From Tardiphaga sp. (lineage in GTDB: Bacteria; Pseudomonadota; Alphaproteobacteria; Rhizobiales; Xanthobacteraceae): 8,441 nucleotides of DNA. Location of the stretch: assembly GCA_028290325.1 (NCBI GenBank), contig JAQGJY010000056.1, positions 1-8,441 of the forward strand, given 5' to 3'. A program made the translations under genes and the position numbers. The notes beneath the pieces were generated by a model. That model searched no databases. It had not been told where the DNA came from and was given only the letters and a program-made list of their open reading frames with translations. Shown here one piece after another: positions 1-4,710 of this stretch. The stretch's first letter is position 1, and the number at the start of each line of letters is the position of its first letter.

Positions 1-500
1 TTCAATTCTTCCAGCGCCCGACGAAACAGGATGCCGCTTGCGGTTCGGTTGCCGTAGAACAGAAAGAAGCGGCTCTTCGGCTCGCGCGCGAGAACGCCGC
101 GAATGATTGACAGAATCGGCGTGATGCCGGAGCCCGCCGCGAAGCCGACATGGATGCGCGCCTCATCCGGCGCATGCGCGATGCCGAAGCGGCCGGTCGG
201 CGTCATCACGTCGAGTTCGTCGCCGGGTTTCAGATCGTCCAGCACGAAACTGGAAAACGCGCCGCCATCGACCTTCTTCACGGCAATCCGCAATTCGCGA
301 TCGTCCGGGGCAGAACAGATTGAGTAAGAGCGCCGCACTTCCTCGCCGCCCATCATCGTCCGCAGCGTCAGATACTGGCCGGGCACAAAGGCATAATCCT
401 CGGCGAGATCGTTCGGGATCGCGAAGGTCATCGACACCGCGTCGGCGGTCTCGCGACGCAGGTCATCGATGGCGAGGCGATGGAATTTGGGAGCGGCCAT
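1..500 (-). CDS. paaE: Phenylacetyl-CoA 1,2-epoxidase reductase subunit PaaE, partial (C-terminus beyond window edge)
   Basis: PaaE passes electrons from NADPH through FAD and a [2Fe-2S] centre to the di-iron oxygenase PaaA. Only the first 166 residues are present. They show the ferredoxin-NADP reductase fold: GQY at residues 41-43, the flavin-binding RSYS motif at 57-60, PTGRFG at 101-106 and the nucleotide-binding GSGITP at 123-128, followed by the FFLFYGNRT strand near 145-153. The rest of the NAD domain and the C-terminal plant-type ferredoxin domain (Cys-rich) lie past position 1; family members are usually about 350-360 residues. The start is the ATG at 500-498, giving MAAPKFHRL; a purine-rich stretch with AGAGGTGA lies upstream at a rather long distance. 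It is the last gene of the visible paaXABCDE series and is separated from paaD by 79 bp holding a palindromic repeat. Identity is secure from motifs plus context. Confidence 0.93.
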   Translation of the reverse strand, partial: MAAPKFHRLAIDDLRRETADAVSMTFAIPNDLAEDYAFVPGQYLTLRTMMGGEEVRRSYSICSAPDDRELRIAVKKVDGGAFSSFVLDDLKPGDELDVMTPTGRFGIAHAPDEARIHVGFAAGSGITPILSIIRGVLAREPKSRFFLFYGNRTASGILFRRALEEL

Positions 501-514
501 GGGTTTCTTTCTTC

Positions 515-550
515 ACCTCTCCGCTCTGGGGAGGTCGCGCGGGCGAGGGG
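515..550. repeat. REP-like intergenic palindromic repeat between paaD and paaE
   Basis: Positions 515-522 (ACCTCTCC) and 528-535 (GGGGAGGT) form an 8-bp stem with one G-U wobble on the plus strand and a five-base loop. GCGCGGGCGAGGGG follows. This resembles the short dispersed palindromes, with a 'GGGGAGGT-GCGCGGGCGAGGGG' style tail, that are scattered between genes in many rhizobial and related genomes. On the coding (minus) strand the repeat's AGAGGTGA end lies just upstream of paaE and may contribute to its ribosome binding site. Family membership is recognised by eye from its style and is not confirmed by a copy count. Confidence 0.6.
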
Positions 551-579
551 AACCGAAAAACTTGGCCGAGTTTGCCACT

Positions 580-1077
580 TCAATGGCACTTGAAATAATC
601 AAATGGCTCGCGACAGGCATTGCAGCGCCACAGCGCCTTGCACGACGTCGAGCCGAATTCCGACAGCACCTGCGTCTCGTTCGAGCCGCATTGCGGACAG
701 GCGACGACCTCCACGCCGAACAACGCCCGGCGGCTACCGCCGGCCTGCGGCGGGGCAACACCATAGTCGCGCAGCTTGCGGCGGCCTTCGTCGCTCATCC
801 AGTCAGTTGTCCAGGCCGGCGACAGGATCGTCTTGATCGTCGCGCCGTTGATGCCGTCGCGCGCCAGCGCCAGTTCGATCTCCAGCGCGATCATGTTCAT
901 TGCCGGACAGCCGGAATAGGTCGGAGTAATCGCCACCTCGACACGCCCGTCATGCACGGTCACGTCACGCAGCACGCCGAGATCGGCGATGGTCAGCACG
1001 GGAATCTCCGGATCGACAACGCTCGCCGCCGCGTTCCATGCCGCCTGCCGCAGGTTGGATGTCGCCGCGCTCACCAT
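580..1077 (-). CDS. paaD: Phenylacetate degradation protein PaaD (MIP18/DUF59 family with C-terminal Cys cluster)
   Basis: PaaD is required for an active phenylacetyl-CoA epoxidase and is thought to help in Fe-S or metal-centre maturation rather than being part of the core oxygenase. The 165-residue product has the MIP18-like domain: DPEIPV at residues 22-27, DLG near 32-34, and TPTYSGCPA at 51-59 with the conserved Cys57. The C-terminus carries a zinc-ribbon-like set of cysteines: CPQC at 127-130, Cys146, CNAC at 152-155, and Cys164 in the terminal FKCH. Length and both domains match full-length PaaD. The ATG at 1077 overlaps the paaC stop by seven bases (ATGGTGA), which indicates translational coupling. 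The tail sequence makes the call clear-cut; the exact biochemical role of PaaD is less well settled in the family. Confidence 0.95.
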   Translation of the reverse strand: MVSAATSNLRQAAWNAAASVVDPEIPVLTIADLGVLRDVTVHDGRVEVAITPTYSGCPAMNMIALEIELALARDGINGATIKTILSPAWTTDWMSDEGRRKLRDYGVAPPQAGGSRRALFGVEVVACPQCGSNETQVLSEFGSTSCKALWRCNACREPFDYFKCH

Positions 1078-1847
1078 GTCGCGCCCGGAAACGTGCGTTG
1101 CAACGATTGCAGCTCGCTCAGCAGATGACCGAGATGCTCGCTATGGAGCCCGGAGCGGCCACCCTTCTGCATCCAGCCGCTTTTCGGTTGCGTCAAGGTG
1201 GCGGTCGCAAGCACGTTCGCCACCATGTCGGTCCATCCCGCGCGCAGTCGCTCGGGATCGACCGCAATGCCGTCGGCGATCAACGCCGCATCGCTATCAT
1301 CGGCGTGAAACAGCTCACCGGTAAAGGCCCAGAGATGATCGACCGCTTCCTTGGCGCGGCGATGACTTTCCTCGGTGCCGTCGCCGAGCCGGATCACCCA
1401 TTCGGCGGAATGACGCAAATGATAGGCGCTTTCCTTCTCGGACTTTGCCGCGATCGCCGCCAGCGTCGCATCGGTCGAAGCCATCATCGCGCGCCAATAG
1501 GCGTCGGCGAAGGCCGAGTAGAGAAACTGACGCAGGATGGTGCGCGCGAAGTCGCCGTTCGGCTGCTCGCACAGCAACAGATTGCGATACTGCCGCACGT
1601 CGCGCAGATACGCGAATGTGTCCTCGTCGTTGGCCTTGCCTTCGGCTGTCGCGGCATAGGCGTATAACTCGCGCGCCTGCCCGATCAAATCGAGACCGAT
1701 ATTGGCGAGCGCCATATCCTCTTCCATGGCGGGCGCATGGCCGCACCATTCGGAGAGACGATGGCCGAGAATCAGCGCGTCATCGGCGCGGCGCAGCGCG
1801 TAGAGCACGAGGGGCGTTTCGGAAACCGTGATCGACGGCGTGGCCAT
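1071..1847 (-). CDS. paaC: Phenylacetyl-CoA 1,2-epoxidase structural subunit PaaC
   Basis: PaaC is the ferritin-like, non-catalytic partner of PaaA; the PaaA-PaaC pair forms the heart of the epoxidase that converts phenylacetyl-CoA to its ring 1,2-epoxide. The 258-residue product has the family signature of long helices, with LGHRLSEWCGHAPAMEED near residues 28-44, ANIGLDLIGQARE at 48-60 and NLLLCEQPNGDFA at 89-101. Length is normal for PaaC. I chose the ATG at 1847-1845, which overlaps the paaB stop as TGATG. A GTG one codon earlier (1850-1848) overlaps it as GTGA and would add a single residue; the sequence alone does not settle which is used. The 3' end overlaps paaD by seven bases. The tight packing on both sides supports synthesis of epoxidase components from one transcript. 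Confidence 0.95.
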   Translation of the reverse strand: MATPSITVSETPLVLYALRRADDALILGHRLSEWCGHAPAMEEDMALANIGLDLIGQARELYAYAATAEGKANDEDTFAYLRDVRQYRNLLLCEQPNGDFARTILRQFLYSAFADAYWRAMMASTDATLAAIAAKSEKESAYHLRHSAEWVIRLGDGTEESHRRAKEAVDHLWAFTGELFHADDSDAALIADGIAVDPERLRAGWTDMVANVLATATLTQPKSGWMQKGGRSGLHSEHLGHLLSELQSLQRTFPGATW

Positions 1848-2134
1848 CACATGTGCCCGACTTCATCCGGCACGTCGTAGAATGTCGGATGCCGATAGAT
1901 TTTCGACATCGCCGGCTCGAACATCATGTCCTTCTCGGCGGGGTCGGACGCGACGATCGCGTTCGACGGCGCGATCCAGATCGACAGGCCCTCGCCGCGC
2001 CGGGTGTAGATGTCGCGCGCCGCCTGCATCGCCAGCGTCGCGTCGGCGGCGTGAAGCGATCCGACATGCTTGTGCGCGAGGCCGTTGCGGCTGCGGATGA
2101 AGACTTCCCAAAGCTGGACGTTCGGTGTGGTCAT
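1847..2134 (-). CDS. paaB: Phenylacetyl-CoA 1,2-epoxidase subunit PaaB
   Basis: PaaB is the small subunit that bridges PaaAC units in the epoxidase complex. The 95-residue product carries the conserved blocks of the family: WEVFIRSRNGLAHKHVGS at residues 9-26, ARDIYTRRGEG at 39-49, SIWIAPS at 51-57 and KIYRHPTFYDVP at 78-89. The reading frame stays open upstream to 2209, but the family-like N-terminus begins at the ATG at 2134-2132. A good GGAG ribosome binding site sits seven bases before it, so the longer version is rejected. The stop overlaps the paaC start. The 136-bp gap up to paaA (2135-2270) is unusually long for this operon; it contains a perfect 10-bp palindrome at 2231-2240 (GACGCGCGTC) but no gene or convincing terminator that I can see. 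Confidence 0.95.
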   Translation of the reverse strand: MTTPNVQLWEVFIRSRNGLAHKHVGSLHAADATLAMQAARDIYTRRGEGLSIWIAPSNAIVASDPAEKDMMFEPAMSKIYRHPTFYDVPDEVGHM

Positions 2135-2270
2135 TGTTGATCTCCAGGCATTTTCGTTGCTCCGGGGCGGCAGCGCGGTGGTGGCGCGAGCGAACCCGGA
2201 TCTCAGCAAGCTCGTCTCGATCGGTTTCCAGACGCGCGTCCGCTAAGAGCCGTTCGCGCCCGGATGACAA

Positions 2271-3263
2271 TCACGCGGCAACGGCCGCCTTCTTGGCCCG
2301 CTGCTTGTCGGCATAAGCCACGGCAGCCTCGCGCACCCACGCGCCATCATCATGCGCCTTGCGGCGCGCGGCGATGCGATCGCGATTGCACGGCCCGTTG
2401 CCGGCCAGCACGTCGTGAAATTCCCGCCAGTCGATTGGGCCGTAATCCCAATGCTGCGTCGCTTCGTTCCACGTCAGGTCCGCATCGGGGATGGTGAGGC
2501 CAAGATATTGCGCCTGCGGCACGGTCGCATCGATGAATTTCTGGCGCAGCTCGTCGTTCGAGAAGCGCTTGATTTTCCAGCGTGTCGATTGATCGGAATG
2601 CTGGCTCTCGCCATCCGGCGGACCGAACATCATCAGGCACGGCCACCACCAGCGATCCAGCGCGCTCTGCGCCATCGCCTTCTGCTCGTCGGTGCCGCGC
2701 GACAGCGTGACCATGATCTCGTAGCCCTGTCGTTGATGAAATGACTCTTCCTTGCAGACCCGGATCATCGCGCGCGCATAGGGGCCATACGAACAACGGC
2801 ACAGCGGAATCTGGTTCATGATCGCCGCGCCATCGACCAGCCAGCCGATCGCGCCGATGTCCGCCCATGTCAGCGTCGGATAATTGAAGATCGACGAATA
2901 TTTCGCGCGGCCGCTCAACATCTGATCGACGAGTTCCTCACGCGAGGTGCCGAGCGTTTCGGCCGCCGCGTAAAGATAGAGCCCGTGCCCGCATTCGTCC
3001 TGCACCTTGGCGAGCAATGCCGCCTTGCGCCGCAGCGTCGGCGCGCGGGTGAGCCAATTGCCCTCGGGCAACATGCCAACGATCTCGGAATGGGCGTGCT
3101 GGGAGATTTGCCGTGTCAGCGTCTTGCGATAGGCCGCCGGCATCCAGTCATTCGGCTCGATGCGCTGCTCGTCGGCGACGCGCGCTTCGAAGCGGGCGGA
3201 TTTTTCGGCATCCTCGAGATGGCGTTCGTCGGCCTGCGGCGCGTTGAGTGCCTGCGTGTACAT
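2271..3263 (-). CDS. paaA: Phenylacetyl-CoA 1,2-epoxidase catalytic subunit PaaA
   Basis: PaaA holds the di-iron centre that inserts one oxygen atom into the aromatic ring of phenylacetyl-CoA. The 330-residue product has the ferritin-like four-helix core with carboxylate/His motifs: SEIVGMLPEGNW, QDECGHG about 28 residues on, the WLVDGAAI helix, and KEESFHQRQG. The last contains the second E-x-x-H motif. These are the expected metal-binding regions; which residues ligate iron is known from the family, not proved here. Two in-frame starts are adjacent, GTG at 3266 and ATG at 3263. I prefer the ATG because the strong GGGAGG site stands five bases before it but only two before the GTG. PaaA is the first structural gene after paaX and has its own likely promoter in the 77-bp gap between them. 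Confidence 0.97.
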   Translation of the reverse strand: MYTQALNAPQADERHLEDAEKSARFEARVADEQRIEPNDWMPAAYRKTLTRQISQHAHSEIVGMLPEGNWLTRAPTLRRKAALLAKVQDECGHGLYLYAAAETLGTSREELVDQMLSGRAKYSSIFNYPTLTWADIGAIGWLVDGAAIMNQIPLCRCSYGPYARAMIRVCKEESFHQRQGYEIMVTLSRGTDEQKAMAQSALDRWWWPCLMMFGPPDGESQHSDQSTRWKIKRFSNDELRQKFIDATVPQAQYLGLTIPDADLTWNEATQHWDYGPIDWREFHDVLAGNGPCNRDRIAARRKAHDDGAWVREAAVAYADKQRAKKAAVAA

Positions 3264-3290
3264 CACGACCTCCCTGACTTGAGAGGCATT

Positions 3291-3328
3291 ATTGTATAAC
3301 AGGATTTTTATAATGCAAGACGGTCTTG
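3291..3328 (-). promoter_or_regulatory. Probable paaA promoter with overlapping 13-bp palindromic operator (candidate PaaX site)
   Basis: The paaX-paaA gap is strikingly AT-rich against its surroundings. Reading on the minus strand, TTGCAT (3318-3313) and TACAAT (3296-3291) form a sigma-70-like -35/-10 pair with 16-bp spacing; the -10 matches consensus at five of six bases and the -35 at only three. A perfect inverted repeat, CAAGAC-N-GTCTTG at 3316-3328, overlaps the -35 element, where a repressor would block RNA polymerase. Two similar words, TGTTACAA and TGTTATACAA, also occur on this strand. The predicted start point near 3284 leaves a short leader with the paaA ribosome binding site. Binding by PaaX is inferred from position; I cannot match it firmly to a published PaaX motif. 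Confidence 0.55.
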
Positions 3329-3340
3329 TAACATATTGTG

Positions 3341-4204
3341 TCAGTCGAAACGCTGGCCGAGCCCGGTTCCCGGCGCGGGCAGCGCCCCTGTCCGGCTCTC
3401 GCCGTGATCATCGAGCCAGCGTTCGGAGGCCGGCAGCAGCGCGCGGTAAAGCCGGCCGCAGAAGCTGCGCGCCTCCTGCGCCGGCCAGTCCGCGGGCAGC
3501 AAGGCGGCCGGCAGCAGCGGATCACGCAGGATGACGCGGCGATAATGATGGATCAGCAGGATGCGCGCCAGGATCGCATCGTCGGGTGAGATGTCCTCGC
3601 GCGACACCCAGCCGTCGAGCGGCGCGAACAGGTGGAGAAAGTCACGATACGACTCCGCCGTGCGTTGCAGCGACCAACTGTCCGCGATCAACCGACGGCC
3701 CATCTCGCTGTCGGCCGAAACATCCAGCCTGATCGCACCCGACGCCGCCTTCGGCACGGCGACGCCGGCCGGCGCGATCCAGACGCCCGGGATCGGGCTG
3801 CCGAATCCGGCTTCGGCGAGCGCGTCGCGCGCCGCCTCGCGATCGGCCGCGTTCACGATCAGCAGCAGTTCGAACTGCCCGGCCCAGTCGGACGGATGCG
3901 GATTATAGACATGCGCGACCGCCGCCTCGAAACGCTCGCGGCCATCTTTGGCGAGTTTGTAGAAACTCTTGCGGCCGACTTTGTCGCGGTCAAGCCAGCC
4001 ATCGGCGGCGAGCCGCGACACGGCCGTGCGAACCACGCCGCCGTCGATCTGCAACAACGCCAGAAACTGCAACAGCGTGCCCAGCCACACCGAGCCGCCG
4101 CGCGGCAGAATGGCGTCGCCATAGAACGTGATGATCAGCGATCCCGTCCGCGAGGGTTCGCGTTTGAAGCGGCTGACGATGCGGGACAGCGGATGTTGGG
4201 CCAT
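3341..4204 (-). CDS. paaX: PaaX-family transcriptional repressor of phenylacetate degradation
   Basis: PaaX represses the paa catabolic genes, and phenylacetyl-CoA releases it. The 287-residue product has all three parts of the family. An N-terminal winged helix-turn-helix spans about residues 21-85 (SLIITFYGDAILPRGG, then the recognition-helix region RTAVSRLAADGWL at 59-71 and GRKSFYKL). A middle domain spans about 86-180, with the FELLLIVNAADR strand. The PaaX C-terminal domain spans about 185-265, with LIHHYRRVILRDPLLP and WPAQEARSFCGRLY. Length is close to that of other PaaX proteins. It lies directly upstream of paaA in the same direction. The start is the ATG at 4204; the upstream Shine-Dalgarno match is weak (AGGT, 11 bases away). 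A promoter is not obvious upstream. A PaaX-like paralogue with another ligand is possible but unlikely here. Confidence 0.92.
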   Translation of the reverse strand: MAQHPLSRIVSRFKREPSRTGSLIITFYGDAILPRGGSVWLGTLLQFLALLQIDGGVVRTAVSRLAADGWLDRDKVGRKSFYKLAKDGRERFEAAVAHVYNPHPSDWAGQFELLLIVNAADREAARDALAEAGFGSPIPGVWIAPAGVAVPKAASGAIRLDVSADSEMGRRLIADSWSLQRTAESYRDFLHLFAPLDGWVSREDISPDDAILARILLIHHYRRVILRDPLLPAALLPADWPAQEARSFCGRLYRALLPASERWLDDHGESRTGALPAPGTGLGQRFD

Positions 4205-4504
4205 GCGACGCCAGACCTAACGCATTCTGGGACCACGACCAAATCACGCGGCACTCCCGCGACCCCGCGTGAGGACAGAACCGATGCCCGCCTCGACGCG
4301 ATGCCGCCGGCGTCATTTTTCGGTCCATCGGGCTGATCCTCGCGTCACGCCGCATCAGGCACCGACGCGGGTGTATGCGCATGCGGCGCCGATGCTGCGC
4401 CCCCCTTGGGCAGATGCCCAAAGTTTCGGCTTGGTTGGCCGGCAGGTCGCAAGGTCGATGGTGCAGCAGCCTCGCAAACGTGGATGTTTCGGCTGACGCC
4501 TGGA
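4205..4504. other. Non-coding intergenic region upstream of paaX and of the nirB promoter
   Basis: This is the first 300 bp of the 506-bp spacer between the divergent paaX and nirB. Short open frames exist on both strands, but they look like arginine- and proline-rich translations of GC-rich DNA, with no family resemblance and no good ribosome binding sites, so I call no gene. No clear paaX promoter is visible. The right part contains the inverted repeats described separately at 4359-4374, 4396-4412 and 4406-4421, in the place expected for enhancer sites of the nirB promoter. Confidence 0.6.
4396..4412 (+). promoter_or_regulatory. NtrC-like binding site upstream of nirB
   Basis: TGCGCCCCCCTTGGGCA has the 17-bp layout of an NtrC enhancer site (TGCACC-N5-GGTGCA) and agrees at nine of the twelve conserved positions. 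Its centre is about 127 bp before the predicted sigma-54 start point, a usual distance for NtrC. A perfect inverted repeat, TTGGGC-AGAT-GCCCAA (4406-4421), overlaps its right half. A second, weaker candidate, GCACC-N6-GGTGT (4359-4374), has one base too many in the spacer, and a lone half-site TGGTGCA lies at 4459-4465. The promoter supports the assignment better than the site itself does. Confidence 0.4.
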
Positions 4505-4520
4505 TGGCATGCAAATTGCT
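4505..4520 (+). promoter_or_regulatory. Sigma-54 (RpoN) promoter of the nirBD-FNT operon
   Basis: TGGCATGCAAATTGCT matches the sigma-54 consensus TGGCACG-N4-TTGCW at all but one conserved position. The invariant GG (4506-4507) and GC (4518-4519) are exactly ten bases apart. Transcription would start about 12 bases past the GC, near 4531, giving a leader of about 180 nt before nirB. Sigma-54 promoters need an activator such as NtrC, which fits the upstream NtrC-like repeats and a nitrogen-assimilation operon. Confidence 0.75.
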
Positions 4521-4531
4521 GTCATTCTAAT

Positions 4532-4585
4532 CGAGTCAATGATGACCGCCGTCCGCCGGAAATCTGCCGCCAACGATGGTCGCAG
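4532..4585 (+). promoter_or_regulatory. Candidate ANTAR (NasT/NasR-type) antitermination leader: tandem hexaloop stem-loops
   Basis: Two stem-loops follow directly after the predicted transcription start. The first (4532-4548) pairs CG-GTC with GAC-CG around one bulged A and has the loop AATGAT. The second (4564-4585) pairs CTGCCGCC with GGTCGCAG, with one C-C mismatch and one G-U wobble, around the loop AACGAT. Both loops have six bases with A at position 1 and G at position 4, the known signature read by ANTAR-domain antiterminators in nitrate/nitrite assimilation leaders. The linker is 15 nt. I found no equally good paired hexaloop elsewhere in the leader. A weak terminator-like stem with a T4 tract lies at 4659-4678, which is less than the strong terminator usually expected. 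Confidence 0.5.
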
Positions 4586-4670
4586 CACAGGGACAGCTCA
4601 AAGCACCTCACCGGCTATCGGGATGCTTGGCGCAGTCGTCGTTGATGTCATCCCACATGACAGAGGCAAA

Positions 4671-4702
4671 CCTGTTTTCGATCGGACGCGGTTGAGAACA
4701 GG
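4671..4702 (+). promoter_or_regulatory. Stem-loop masking the nirB ribosome binding site
   Basis: CCTGTTTTC (4671-4679) can pair with GAGAACAGG (4694-4702) as nine base pairs including one wobble, around a 14-base loop. Its 3' arm contains the start of the nirB Shine-Dalgarno sequence (AGGA at 4700-4703, seven bases before the ATG), so the fold would lower translation. The 5' arm can instead join the upstream stem ACAG/CTGT (4660-4675), and a 6-bp stem TGTCAT/ATGACA (4646-4662) competes for those bases. Pairing is seen directly; a switching role is inference. Confidence 0.4.
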
Positions 4703-4710
4703 ATCGATCG

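Noticed and set aside
3599..3950. PaaX middle domain as a sign of a CRISPR-related (Cas2-like) system
   Set aside because: The middle domain of PaaX proteins is known to resemble the Cas2 fold, but the flanking domains and the paa operon show a transcriptional repressor. No repeats or cas genes are present.
4205..4260. Sigma-70 promoter for paaX (TTGGTC and TAGGTC words on the minus strand, 17 bp apart)
   Set aside because: Both hexamers match consensus at only about half the positions or fewer, which is not above chance.
4406..4421. Stem TTGGGC/GCCCAA as an ANTAR hexaloop or a terminator
   Set aside because: A six-base loop here would be CAGATG, lacking A1 and G4, and the site lies upstream of the predicted transcription start. 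No T-run follows, so it is not a terminator for either neighbour.
3990..4514. Possible gene on the minus strand spanning the start of paaX and the intergenic region
   Set aside because: Part of it overlaps the PaaX DNA-binding domain in another frame, and the rest has no conserved motif.
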